From NCBI RefSeq assembly GCF_018304945.1, contig NZ_JAGQEE010000007.1:1-64000 (forward strand): a stretch of DNA of 64,000 nt. Reading direction: 5' to 3'. Source of the stretch: Collimonas humicola. Its GTDB lineage: Bacteria > Pseudomonadota > Gammaproteobacteria > Burkholderiales > Burkholderiaceae_D. Position numbers and translations under genes: made by a program. Shown here in pieces: positions 17,243 through 26,408 of this stretch. Below the pieces are notes generated by a model. It searched no databases. It was given only the letters and a program-made list of their open reading frames with translations, and was not told where the DNA came from. The number at the start of each line of letters is the position of its first letter. Within the stretch, counting starts at the first letter, position 1.

Positions 17243-18688
17243 TCATTTGCCGACGATTGTCTTGCCCTCTGGCCGATAACCGTCATTCAGCGTCTTCAGG
17301 AACGCCACCACATCCTTGATCTCATCATCCGTCAGCGCCGGCGGCGCACCGGCCTTGTTGTCGAACGGCGCATCGGTCACATCGACATTGGCGTGATACG
17401 CCGCAGGCAGATCGTCGTACTTGTTCAGCTTGCCGTCCTTGCCGCGCGGGTACCATTTTTCCGGCTTGGTTTCGCGCTCGACGTAAAAATGCACGACCTC
17501 TTCCAGCGAATGGAACACGCCATTGTGGAAATACACCTGGCGGGTGGCGGCGTTGCGCAAGGTGGGCGTCTTGAAGTAACCGCAGTAGTTCAGCTGCTTG
17601 GCCGCATCCTTGCGCCACGGACCGCACATGCCGAGGTCGAAATATTTGGGATCGCGGTTGGCCAGGATGGCTTTGTTGCGCGGCGCCGCCAGCGCTTCAA
17701 ACTGATAGTCGGTGAATACCGGCGGGAAGTGGCCGTCGCGCGAGGGTTTTTCGATGTGGCAGGTGGCGCAGTTTCCTTTCTTCGGATCTTTGAACAGCTT
17801 GAGTCCGCGCATTTCCTGCTCGCTCAGCTGCACCTGCTCTGCCAGGTAGTAGTCGTACTTGCTGTCGTAAGGATGGAAGCTGCGATCCTCTTTCTGGTAG
17901 AGCGCCAGCGCGTAATAGGCTTCGCCCAGCGCCAGGCTGGACGAGGTGAAGACAGCCGGACCGAACAATTGCAGCATGTCCTTGGCATAGGGCGCGGCCT
18001 TGAGCTTTGCCAGCAGTTGCGCGGCGCTCTTGTTGGCCATTTCATTCGCCGCCAGCAAGGGGCCGCCGGCCTGGTCAGTCAGGTTGGTGGCCCGCCCGTC
18101 CCAGTCGAAGCCGCCTTGCGGCACCACTTCCTGCATGGCTGCCGCCGGCTGCAGCGTTGCTTTCGCCACCGTCCGAGCGGGCGATGCTGTACCGGCCTTG
18201 GCCTCGGCTGCCTGCAGGACGGCGCCTTTATCATCTTCATCGGGCTTGGTGTCCGGGCCGATGGAGAATGCCGGCGCGTGCTCGTGATAACGCAGCGACG
18301 GCACCGCGCGTCCCCCCTGGGCTTGCAGATGCATGCCGCCCAGCTGCACCGCCAGGCCGTTGGCCGGCGCATGGGCATTGTCCGGGTTGTGGCAGGACGC
18401 GCAGGACAGCTTGCCGGATGCCGACAGGGATTGATCGTTGAAGATTTTTCGTCCGACCTCCGCCACGGCGCTTAACGGCGCCGCCGGGGCATTCAGGCGC
18501 GCCAGTGCTGCCTGGGCAGCCGTTGCCGGCGCCGGTGTTGCTGCCGCTGCGGGCGCAACGGCAGCGCTGACCTTGTCCTGGCGGTCACAGGCGCTTAGGA
18601 GAAACGCCAGCGTTGCGAACGCGAGGATGGCTGCGCGTGGCGACGCCGAGGCAGCGAGAGCAGGGTGCGGCTGAAACCGGATTTTCAT
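17243..18688 (-). CDS. Di-heme cytochrome c peroxidase, MauG/CcpA family lipoprotein
   Basis: 481 aa. Signal with lipobox LSAC, so probably a membrane-anchored periplasmic lipoprotein. Two heme-binding motifs: CASCH (about residue 99) and CATCH (about residue 307). The C-terminal segment FKTPTLRNAATRQVYFHNG is characteristic of bacterial di-heme peroxidases. It reduces hydrogen peroxide or, in MauG-like members, oxidises a protein or small substrate. Monocistronic, convergent with the ridA gene. Confidence 0.87.
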   Translation of the reverse strand: MKIRFQPHPALAASASPRAAILAFATLAFLLSACDRQDKVSAAVAPAAAATPAPATAAQAALARLNAPAAPLSAVAEVGRKIFNDQSLSASGKLSCASCHNPDNAHAPANGLAVQLGGMHLQAQGGRAVPSLRYHEHAPAFSIGPDTKPDEDDKGAVLQAAEAKAGTASPARTVAKATLQPAAAMQEVVPQGGFDWDGRATNLTDQAGGPLLAANEMANKSAAQLLAKLKAAPYAKDMLQLFGPAVFTSSSLALGEAYYALALYQKEDRSFHPYDSKYDYYLAEQVQLSEQEMRGLKLFKDPKKGNCATCHIEKPSRDGHFPPVFTDYQFEALAAPRNKAILANRDPKYFDLGMCGPWRKDAAKQLNYCGYFKTPTLRNAATRQVYFHNGVFHSLEEVVHFYVERETKPEKWYPRGKDGKLNKYDDLPAAYHANVDVTDAPFDNKAGAPPALTDDEIKDVVAFLKTLNDGYRPEGKTIVGK

Positions 18689-19172
18689 AAAGGCTCAAGG
18701 ATGTGCAACGGTGAAATTTCCAGCGCAGCCGGCAGTGCCTGCGAGCGCAGGCTGAGCATCTGGATGAAAACAATAACCCGACACAATAGCGCTGAAATAT
18801 TTCAACTTGATGAAATCGCGGGCTTTGTCATTAGAGCCGATGCATCAGGTGAGGAAACCTGCACGTCATCATGCGGTAACAAGCCGACCCTACAATCCAG
18901 CTCCGAATGTTTCTCAGTGGAATTGACACTGTGTCATTTCTCGACTGCCGGGCAGCATCCGGCAAGCGGCGTTTCAACAAATATCGGCGCGAGAGAAAGC
19001 TGCATAGCGCGCTGATGGACTATCGGACTATCGCAATTGATCATCAATAAAGAGTAATGCGGGGCGTGCTGCCTGCGCCAGGGAACAGGGTTATTGGCTG
19101 ACGACCTTGCTGCCGCTGGATGCCAGTCGAACGCAACCGTATTCATCACAAAAAACTACATCAGGAGCCTTA
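18689..19172. other. Divergent intergenic region, 484 bases, no gene seen
   Basis: Lies between the peroxidase start and the phosphoesterase start. No frame with a plausible start and composition, no RNA gene. A short direct repeat, GGACTATC twice at about 19017-19031, is the only pattern. It presumably holds promoters for both flanking genes. Confidence 0.55.
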
Positions 19173-21038
19173 ATGAAACTGCACTCAACACTTGCGGAGC
19201 ATCGCTTCGCGAAGCCGGCGCTCGCGCTGGCTATCACCGCCGGCCTGCTGGGCGGCTGCAACTCCGGCGACTCGTCGTCCGGCGTCACGGTATCGTCGGC
19301 GACATCGAAAACCGCCACGCCTATCAAGCATGTGGTTGTGATCTTCCAGGAAAACGTCTCCTTCGACCACTATTTCGGCACTTATCCAAACGCCGCCAAT
19401 CCGGCCGGCGAGCCGGCATTCACTGCCGCTGCCAATACCCCGGTCGTGAATAACCTGCAAACGCCGCTGGATGTCACCAAGAGTTTCGCGGCGCTCAGAG
19501 TGCCGAGCCTGCTGACAGCCAACCCGACCACGCTGAACGCCGGCAACGGCGTCAACGCGATCAATCCTTTCCGCCTCGACCGCTCGCAAGTCGTCATCGC
19601 CGATCAGGATCACGATTACCAGGCTGAGCAGATGGGCTTCAACGGCGGCGCCATGGACCTGTTCCCGGCCTCGCTGGGCGCCGGCAACTCGGCTGCGCCG
19701 CAAGTGCTGACGCCGCCGCTCAACACCAACGGCCTGACCATGGGCTACTTCGACGGCAATACCGTGACGGCGCTGTGGAATTATGCGCAGCACTATGCGC
19801 TCAACGATAACTCCTTCGGCACTACGTTCGGGCCGTCGGCGCCGGGCGCGATCAACCTGATTTCCGGCCAGACCAACGGCGTCATCGCCACCAACCTGGC
19901 AGCCAGCCAGGTTGATAATTATGCTGCCGGCGGCGGCTACTACGGCGAGCTGTCGAACGACGGCGCGGGCGGCATCAACCTGGCGGGCGATGCCCAGCCT
20001 TTGAACGATGCCTGCATGACGCGCGATGCAGCGCAGCTGAGCGGCAAGAACGTCGGCGACCTGCTCAACGCGGCGAACGTCAGCTGGGGTTTTTTCCAGG
20101 GCGGCTTTGACCTGACCGTGACCAATGCGGACGGCTCGACCGGCTGCAACCGCACCACCACATCGGCAATTACCGGCGTCACCAAGAAGGATTACATCCC
20201 GCATCACCAGCCGTTCCAGTACTATGCCAGCACGCAGAACCTGAAGCATGCCCGTCCCAGCGCCGTAGCGGCCATCGGCAATACCTTCCAGGCAGACGGC
20301 AAGACGCTGGATCCGGCCAACCACCAATACGACATCCACGACTTTTTCGATGCAGTATCGGCCGGCAATTATCCTGCGGTCAGCTTCCTGAAAGCACCGG
20401 GTTACCAGGACGGCCACGCCGGCTACTCCGATCCGATCGACGAGCAAGCCTTCGTCACCAAGGTCATCAACTTCCTGCAGCAGCAACCGGGCTGGAGCAA
20501 CACGCTGGTGGTGATTGCCTATGACGATTCGGACGGCTTTTACGATCACCAGGCCAGCCCGATCCTGAATCCGTCGTCCAACACCACGGCCGCCGCCGCT
20601 TTCAGCAGCAACGGCTTGACCGCGCCAGGCGTGGCGGACATGCTGAACGGTCCGGGCGTATGCAAAACCAATGGTCCGGGTTCGCTGCAAGGCACTGCGA
20701 CTGCGCTGTCCGGCGTCTCCGGCAGGACTGGCGCACAAGGCCGCTGCGGCTACGGTCCGCGCCTGCCGCTGCTGGTAATCTCGCCGTATGCCAAGACCAA
20801 CTACGTCGACCACACGCTGACCGACCAGACCTCGATCCTGCGTTTCATCGAAGACAACTGGCTGTCCGGCCAGCGCATCGCCGGTTCCTATGACGCGATT
20901 GCAGGTACGCTCAACAACATGCTGAACCTGAGCGCCGCACCGAACACATCGACGCTGATCCTCGATCCGGCGACAGGTCAGCCAACTTCCGGCACGACCA
21001 GCAAAACCGCCGTGACCGCGACTGCTTCAAAAATCTGA
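19173..21038 (+). CDS. Secreted phosphoesterase lipoprotein, phospholipase C/acid phosphatase family
   Basis: 621 aa from the ATG at 19173 (AGGAG at 19163-19167); an earlier in-frame start gives no better signal. Lipobox LGGC at Cys29. IKHVVVIFQENVSFDHYFGT is the N-terminal motif of the AcpA/phospholipase C family (metal-binding Glu-Asn), and VVIAYDDSDGFYDHQASP is the second metal motif. The family hydrolyses phosphate mono- or diesters outside the cytoplasm. It ends in a terminator at 21127-21168 and is followed by a second, different phosphoesterase. Confidence 0.87.
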   Translation: MKLHSTLAEHRFAKPALALAITAGLLGGCNSGDSSSGVTVSSATSKTATPIKHVVVIFQENVSFDHYFGTYPNAANPAGEPAFTAAANTPVVNNLQTPLDVTKSFAALRVPSLLTANPTTLNAGNGVNAINPFRLDRSQVVIADQDHDYQAEQMGFNGGAMDLFPASLGAGNSAAPQVLTPPLNTNGLTMGYFDGNTVTALWNYAQHYALNDNSFGTTFGPSAPGAINLISGQTNGVIATNLAASQVDNYAAGGGYYGELSNDGAGGINLAGDAQPLNDACMTRDAAQLSGKNVGDLLNAANVSWGFFQGGFDLTVTNADGSTGCNRTTTSAITGVTKKDYIPHHQPFQYYASTQNLKHARPSAVAAIGNTFQADGKTLDPANHQYDIHDFFDAVSAGNYPAVSFLKAPGYQDGHAGYSDPIDEQAFVTKVINFLQQQPGWSNTLVVIAYDDSDGFYDHQASPILNPSSNTTAAAAFSSNGLTAPGVADMLNGPGVCKTNGPGSLQGTATALSGVSGRTGAQGRCGYGPRLPLLVISPYAKTNYVDHTLTDQTSILRFIEDNWLSGQRIAGSYDAIAGTLNNMLNLSAAPNTSTLILDPATGQPTSGTTSKTAVTATASKI

Positions 21039-21126
21039 TAACGGCATAGCGCCAGCTAGCTTGATCGGCCGAATCCCGCCATGGGAGCGACCGATCAGGA
21101 CGGCGCGCAAAGCCTGGCTGTAGATT

Positions 21127-21168
21127 GCCCGTTCCTTGCCTGCCATGGCGGCGAGGGACGGGCTTTTT
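21127..21168 (+). terminator. Intrinsic terminator after the first phosphoesterase
   Basis: A 14-bp stem GCCCGTTCCTTGCC (21127-21140) / GGCGAGGGACGGGC (21150-21163) with two G-U pairs and a 9-base loop, then TTTTT. Confidence 0.8.
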
Positions 21169-21208
21169 GCCGGCTGCGCGCAAGGGCGATCAATCACTGG
21201 AGAATATG

Positions 21209-23038
21209 ATGAGCTTGAAGAAAATTGGTTTTTCGACGCAGTTTGCCGTACGCGTCCTGAAAACGGCGCTGGGCTGTGCGGCCGGCGTGGCGCTGCTGGC
21301 TTCTGCCGGCGCAGTCCATGCCGCAGGCAGCGGCAACCTGATCGTCAACGGCGGCGGCGAAACCGGCGTCTGCGCGACCGACTGGAAAGCGGTTAAAACC
21401 GTGCCGGGCTGGCAGGTGTTGCTGGGCAATCCGACGCTGGTATGCTATTCGGCGGCAAGCTTCACCACGCCATCCTCGCCAGCCGCCGGCAATGCTTTCA
21501 TCGCCGACGGTCCTTATGGCGACTCCGCACTGATGCAGACCATCAACGTGTCTTCCGCCAGCAGCGCGATCGATACCGGCACGGTGACTTACTCCCTGTC
21601 GGGCTGGCTGGGCGGATATACCGTGTATGCGGGGCAGGCGGTAGTTACCGCAAGCTTCCTCGACGCTGCCGGCAAGGTGCTGGGCAATCCGGGCGAACTG
21701 TCCGGCGTCACCGCCAGCGCGCGCGGCAATGCCAATGCCTTCATCGCCAAGTCGAACAGCGGGACGGTGCCGGCCGGCACGCGCTCGATTGCGGTGCAGC
21801 TGCAATTCATCAACACCTCCGGTTCCTACAACGTCGGCTACGCCGACAATCTGTCGCTCACCTTGTCGACTCCCGTGCCTGCGCCTGCCCTGGCGGCACC
21901 GGCATCAACGGTGCCGGCCTTCGACCATGTGTTTTTCGTGATGATGGAAAACACCGATTACTCGCAAGTGATAGGCGACGCCAACAACGCCCCGTTCATC
22001 AACTCGCTGGCGCAAGGCGGCACCTTGCTGACCAATTACAGCGGCGTCTACCATCCCAGCGATGAGAACTACCTGGCGGTCTCGGGCGGCGACACCTTCG
22101 TCACCGGCGCCATCTACTTTCCGAACATCAAGGTCGGCGCCAGCCACATCGGCGACCGCCTTGAAGCGATAGGCAAAACCTGGAAAGCCTATGAACAAGG
22201 CATGGGCACCCCGTGCAATACCAAGAACAATGTCGACAGCTATTACCAGCCGGACGATGCGCCGTTCATCAACTACACCAACATCTCCGGCAACCCGGCC
22301 CGCTGCGCGGCGCATCTGTTCGATACTACCCAGCTCAGCACCGACCTGCAGTCGGCAGCCACCACGCCGAATTTTTCCTGGATAGCCGCCGACGACAACG
22401 CCGATGGCGAAGCATCAGGCAACGGCTCCGCCAACAGCCTGCAGGTGCAGGACGCGTGGCTCAAGCAAACCTTGCAGCCGATATTCGCATCGCCTGCATG
22501 GACCAATGAGCGCTCGCTGCTGATACTGACATGGGACGAATCCTCGGGCAGCGCCGCCAACCATGTCGGCGCCATCGCCTACGGTTCGCAGGGGCTGGTC
22601 GGCAGCGGCGCCATCAGCACGGCGAGCTATAACCATTACAGCGCCGGCCGCACCATTGAAAGCGCGCTCGGAATCAGCCCGCTGACCGCCAACGATACTT
22701 ATGCCCAGCCGATCAACGATGCTTTCACGCCGAACGCAAAGGCCGCGGCTTCTTCGTTCAGCGCGGCCATGCCGAATGTGCAGCAAGGGGAAAACATCGC
22801 CTTCAACTTCAGCACCACGCCGGCGAATGCCAATTCGTCCAACTGGGTCGGCATCTACGCGCCTGGCAACAGCCCGGGCGCCAATAGCTCTACGATGTGG
22901 CAATACGTGGGGGCGGAAGGCGGCGTGACATCGTTCAGCACAGCGTCGCTTGCGCCTGGCGCCTATACGGCCTGGTATTTTTACAATGGGGGTTATACCA
23001 AACTGGCGGGACCGGCTACGTTTGTAGTCAGCCAGTAA
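21209..23038 (+). CDS. Secreted multidomain phosphoesterase
   Basis: 609 aa from the second of two adjacent ATGs (GGAGA at 21199-21203). Export signal about 14-37 (LLASAGAVHAAG). Three parts: an N-terminal beta-rich jelly-roll-like domain (about 40-210, starting GNLIVNGGGE), a phosphoesterase domain (about 225-500; FDHVFFVMMENTDYSQVIGD, then ILTWDESSG), and a C-terminal beta domain (about 515-609; NWVGIYAPGNSPG) of a type found on secreted phosphatases. Substrate unknown. The adjacent domains suggest binding to a surface or polymer. Confidence 0.82.
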   Translation: MSLKKIGFSTQFAVRVLKTALGCAAGVALLASAGAVHAAGSGNLIVNGGGETGVCATDWKAVKTVPGWQVLLGNPTLVCYSAASFTTPSSPAAGNAFIADGPYGDSALMQTINVSSASSAIDTGTVTYSLSGWLGGYTVYAGQAVVTASFLDAAGKVLGNPGELSGVTASARGNANAFIAKSNSGTVPAGTRSIAVQLQFINTSGSYNVGYADNLSLTLSTPVPAPALAAPASTVPAFDHVFFVMMENTDYSQVIGDANNAPFINSLAQGGTLLTNYSGVYHPSDENYLAVSGGDTFVTGAIYFPNIKVGASHIGDRLEAIGKTWKAYEQGMGTPCNTKNNVDSYYQPDDAPFINYTNISGNPARCAAHLFDTTQLSTDLQSAATTPNFSWIAADDNADGEASGNGSANSLQVQDAWLKQTLQPIFASPAWTNERSLLILTWDESSGSAANHVGAIAYGSQGLVGSGAISTASYNHYSAGRTIESALGISPLTANDTYAQPINDAFTPNAKAAASSFSAAMPNVQQGENIAFNFSTTPANANSSNWVGIYAPGNSPGANSSTMWQYVGAEGGVTSFSTASLAPGAYTAWYFYNGGYTKLAGPATFVVSQ

Positions 23039-23058
23039 GCTTTTTTAATGGCAGGATG

Positions 23059-23093
23059 AAAAGCACTTGCGGGAAACCGAAGTGCTTTTTTTT
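23059..23093 (+). terminator. Intrinsic terminator with GAAA tetraloop
   Basis: Stem AAAAGCACTT (23059-23068) / AAGTGCTTTT (23080-23089), an inner CGG/CCG stem closed by GAAA, and a run of eight T (23086-23093). It lies 21 bases after the second phosphoesterase. Confidence 0.9.
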
Positions 23094-23253
23094 CGTTCAT
23101 GGCCAGGCTGTGAACAGGTTTTGCAGCGGCATATGTGTATGGTGGTACGGTGATATATTATTACTTTGAAAGTTCGCAGCAGTTGTCAATGCCATTGTCC
23201 GGTCCGGTCCGATCCGTGCTGGCTATCGGCGCCAATGGAAAGGATTGCCAGCC

Positions 23254-23898
23254 ATGTCCAAGCTCCGTGTTCACGCTTTCTCCATATCGCTCGACGGCTA
23301 CGGCGCGGGCCCCGGTCAGACTCTCGAACACCCGCTGGGTGTCGGCGGCATGGCGCTGCACGAATGGTTCTTCGCCACGCGGACCTTTCAGCAGATGTTT
23401 GGAAGAGAGGTTGGCACGACGGGCGTGGATGACGACTTTGCCGCGCGCGGCTTCGACAACATCGGCGCGTGGATCCTGGGGCGCAACATGTTCGGCCCGG
23501 TCCGGGGCGCCTGGCCCGACGATAGCTGGAAGGGCTGGTGGGGCGACAATCCGCCTTACCATACCGAGGTCTTTGTGCTGACCAATCACCACCGGCCGTC
23601 GCTCGCGATGGAAGGCGGCACGACCTTCCATTTCGTTACAGAGGGCATCCACGCCGCTCTCCAGCGAGCCGCCGAAGCTGCCGGTAGCCGCGACATCCGG
23701 CTCGGCGGCGGCGTCGCCACGATCCGGCAATATCTTCGCGCCGGGCTGGTCGATGAGCTGCACCTCGCGATCTCGCCGGTACTGCTTGGTTCAGGAGAGC
23801 ATCTTCTGGCCGATATCGACCTGCCCAAACTCGGTTATCAATGCACTGAATATGTTCCTACGCCGCATGCGGTTCACGTCGCCCTGACGAAGACCTGA
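23254..23898 (+). CDS. DHFR/RibD C-terminal-domain family reductase
   Basis: 214 aa from the ATG at 23254 (AAAGGA at 23239-23244). FSISLDGYGAGPGQ at the N terminus, FGPVRGAWPDDSWKGWWGDN in the middle, and IRLGGGVATIRQYL plus DELHLAISPVLLGSGE at the C terminus are the signature of the RibD-C-like family. NADPH-dependent reductase fold, cytoplasmic. Substrate unknown. Convergent with the MgtC-like gene. Confidence 0.85.
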   Translation: MSKLRVHAFSISLDGYGAGPGQTLEHPLGVGGMALHEWFFATRTFQQMFGREVGTTGVDDDFAARGFDNIGAWILGRNMFGPVRGAWPDDSWKGWWGDNPPYHTEVFVLTNHHRPSLAMEGGTTFHFVTEGIHAALQRAAEAAGSRDIRLGGGVATIRQYLRAGLVDELHLAISPVLLGSGEHLLADIDLPKLGYQCTEYVPTPHAVHVALTKT

Positions 23899-23949
23899 CG
23901 CCGCCGGACCAATTGCCAGCCAAGGCGCGCAATGAACCGGGCCGGCGGC

Positions 23950-24699
23950 TCAGTTGCGGCAATGCGTCAATTCAAAGTGTTCGACACCCTCGTAGGAGTT
24001 CATCATGTGCGCCAGTTCGGACATGGAAGTTCCTTTCTTGCTGTCGATCGCGTTGGCGATGAAGTGCCATTTCGCATGCCTGTCGCGGGAGCTGATGGTC
24101 AACGAATCCTTGGAGATCTCATAGCCGTGCTCCGAGGCGATCTTGTGCAACGCATCCTCATGCGGGACAAAGCCCTTTTCGAACTCAACCGTGATGGCCA
24201 CGCCGGCACGCGAAGGCAGCCAGTATTCAAGCTTGGCCACCCAGACCATGCAGCCGGCGGATAGAACCGTGAGCGATATGGCGGCGATGTAGAATCCGAC
24301 GCCGACCAGGACCCCAACCGCCGCCGATGCCCAGATCGATGCTGCCGTCGTCAGTCCACGAATATTCAAGCCTTCTTTCATGATCACGCCGGCGCCAAGA
24401 AAGCCGATGCCGGTGACTACCCCTTGCACTACCCGGGTCGGATCCGGATTGAGAGGCATGCCGGCATGGCCGCCATACCAGAGCGCCGGATAACCGACGA
24501 ACACGGTGAGCGCCGTCGATGCCATGCACACCAGGCCGTAGGTGCGCATGCCGGCAGCTCGTCCGTGATAGGCGCGCTCGTAGCCGATCAGCATCCCTAA
24601 AAACAGGGCGCCCAACAGGTTGCAAAAAATCAGGGCGTTCGCGGTTATTTCCGGGCCCGACCAATAGGCGGCCAATGCATCGGCTGAAAGCATGTTCAT
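23950..24699 (-). CDS. MgtC/SapB-family membrane protein
   Basis: 249 aa. Four or five N-terminal helices contain the family motifs GMLIGYERAYHGRAAGMRTY and GIGFLGAGVIMKEG, then LTTAASIWASAAVGVLVG. A cytoplasmic C-terminal domain (about 155-249) follows. MgtC proteins help growth at low Mg2+ and acid pH and inhibit ATP synthase in Salmonella; most environmental homologues are uncharacterised. No Mg2+-transport ATPase gene lies nearby. Confidence 0.85.
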   Translation of the reverse strand: MNMLSADALAAYWSGPEITANALIFCNLLGALFLGMLIGYERAYHGRAAGMRTYGLVCMASTALTVFVGYPALWYGGHAGMPLNPDPTRVVQGVVTGIGFLGAGVIMKEGLNIRGLTTAASIWASAAVGVLVGVGFYIAAISLTVLSAGCMVWVAKLEYWLPSRAGVAITVEFEKGFVPHEDALHKIASEHGYEISKDSLTISSRDRHAKWHFIANAIDSKKGTSMSELAHMMNSYEGVEHFELTHCRN

Positions 24700-25407
24700 G
24701 TATCTTCTTTTAGATTTTTTATACTCCCAAAAGGGGAGAGACCGTGTTCAAGTTTATGCGCGCGGCTAACAGTTCGACTTTCTTTTGGCTCACGGCTCCA
24801 ATTGCCCGGGCTAATTTTCCTGCCGCCGCGCAAGCGTGCAAGCCTTGATTCTATCAGCCGAATTGCCCATCGACAGCATATGCCAGGGCTTAGCTTGATG
24901 AATGTCTCAATGTCACGCCGCTCCGGAGCGCGGCAATGCTTCATGCCGGAGGCATGCGCTATCGCCTGCAAGATCCTGCGGCTGACACACCGCCTGCGAT
25001 GCCGTAAGGTTCCTTGACCAGGAACAGGAACAGCTAAAACGCCTTGTCGGGCAAAAGCAGCTCGACCACAGTCAAGCTGCTACGTCCGTCAATGATCGTT
25101 CCTGCACCGTGCTGGTTGTGCCTGAGGATCGGCGGGTTGGTTTGCATTCGGTACGTAGTTCGGCACGCACCCCCAAGCGGGTACAACGCGGTACGTACCT
25201 GCTGCCAACCCGGCAATATCAGGTTCAATTTTCCGGTTCTCCGTGCGCCCAGGCTTTCGCTGCAACTAGACCATGGCCAGCAAGCCGTTGCTGATCGCAT
25301 CAGGCGCCCTCACGACGACTCTTGCCTAGCCAGGCAAGCAGCCGCTTGAGCCATCATGAATTGGCACGACGCAGCCGACGGCAGGGGCGGACGTCCCGTC
25401 GAACTCT
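24700..25407. other. 700-base stretch without a supported gene
   Basis: The part next to mgtC (24700-25030) contains GC-rich self-complementary pieces, for example CTCCGGAGCG at 24919-24928 and CTCCCAAAAGGGGAG at 24723-24737, but no riboswitch class that I can recognise. The rest has overlapping open frames on both strands with no ribosome-binding sites or known motifs. It may be decayed coding DNA. Confidence 0.5.
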
Positions 25408-25701
25408 TCACGGCATCTTGCTGAGAATCCCGTTCATCTCGTCTGCGGAAAATGCGCGAAGTGTTTGCGTCCGGACATTTCCAGCAGCACCGAGGGACAG
25501 CCCGAATGCAGTGAAGGTGGCGTCGTCGGGCGCGTCGAAGGTCACCACTAAATCGTGATTCCCCAGCGTCCAGTAAATGTCTTTCATTTCAATACCGCAC
25601 TTCTTTGCCATTTCGCGGACAGCAGCAGCTCGCTTAGTGGTGTCTTTCACGGTGCGAATTCCCTGGTCTGTGAAATTCGAGAGAACGATGTAAGTTGCCA
25701 T
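25408..25701 (-). CDS. GYD-domain protein
   Basis: 97 aa from the start at 25701 (AGGAGACTCATC directly upstream); a longer frame would add 23 unlikely residues. MATYIVLSNFTDQGIRTVKD, YWTLGNHDLVVTFDAPDD and the short C terminus match the GYD family, small ferredoxin-like-fold proteins of about 95 residues with no settled function. Stand-alone gene on the minus strand. Confidence 0.88.
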   Translation of the reverse strand: MATYIVLSNFTDQGIRTVKDTTKRAAAVREMAKKCGIEMKDIYWTLGNHDLVVTFDAPDDATFTAFGLSLGAAGNVRTQTLRAFSADEMNGILSKMP

Positions 25702-26285
25702 GATGAGTCTCCTAGTCGGCTGGGGGAGACTACGCGTTGCCGAGGCGCGCAGAATAAGTTTTTTCGGCAATTAACTTGCCATGCAAGATGGCGTTTAGTG
25801 CATGAGCCTAAAAGGCCAACCCGGACCCAGGCAACAAGGAAAATCGCCTAAATTTTGACTGATACACCTGCACGGCTGAGCTGTCAATGTTCGAGTTTAG
25901 GTTGCAACTGGCGGTGCTGGTCGCCAAGATCGGCTGCGCCATTCTGGTCGACTGAGAGGAGCCGATCACTGTTGACGCGGACGATGTTGTTTCGCCGACC
26001 TGGACTGGCAGCCATGAATGACTTTGCCACCTCCCATCACGACCTGGTAAGACGGAGGTGGTGATAGAGGTGGATGCCGTGCTTGCTCTGCACGGTATTC
26101 ATGACGCCATTAGTATGGACCATGTGCTGGTTGTGCCTGAAGTCCTTGTTGCCTTGCCGCGTAACAAATGATGGCTATCCGTTTCAGATTCGCTCGCATG
26201 TCGGGTTGTATGGCCGGCAATTGCAGTAATATTTTGACGGGCGGCAACTTGTTGAAGTCAATCTCAGAGCAGAAGGACTATCGCA
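25702..26285. other. 580-base stretch without a supported gene
   Basis: No intact gene. One plus-strand frame (about 25885-26171) reads as plausible protein interrupted by two TGA stops, ending VVPEVLVALPRNK, which could be a decayed gene. I cannot name a family. Confidence 0.4.
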
Positions 26286-26408
26286 ATGAAAAAGACAGTC
26301 GTGGCTTTGTTGGCTGTTGCGGCAGTCGGGGTCATGTCGACTAACGCGAATGCTTCCACCACTATGGGTGTACCGCTGACAAGAAAACTTGAGCTACGAT
26401 GCAACTGA
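26286..26408 (+). pseudogene. Exported-protein gene truncated at an island junction
   Basis: A 40-codon frame with a textbook signal peptide (KKTVVALLAVAAVGVMSTNANA, cleavage after ANA) and AGAAGGAC upstream, but only about 17 residues of mature sequence before TGA. High-GC signal-peptide codons give way near 26380 to the AT-richer DNA of the PIN-like gene, so the rest of the gene was probably replaced by the insertion. A real 40-aa secreted peptide is the alternative. Confidence 0.5.

Noticed and set aside
24700-25030. Mg2+ or Mn2+ riboswitch upstream of mgtC
   Set aside because: I could not match conserved M-box or yybP-ykoY bases; only simple short hairpins are present.
25855-26064. Plus-strand frame of 69 codons
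   Set aside because: Cys/Trp/Arg-rich shadow composition without ribosome-binding site.
25109-26135. A 16-base string (TGCTGGTTGTGCCTGA) present twice, at about 25110 and 26118
   Set aside because: Flanks do not match, so it is not a convincing repeat or att pair.
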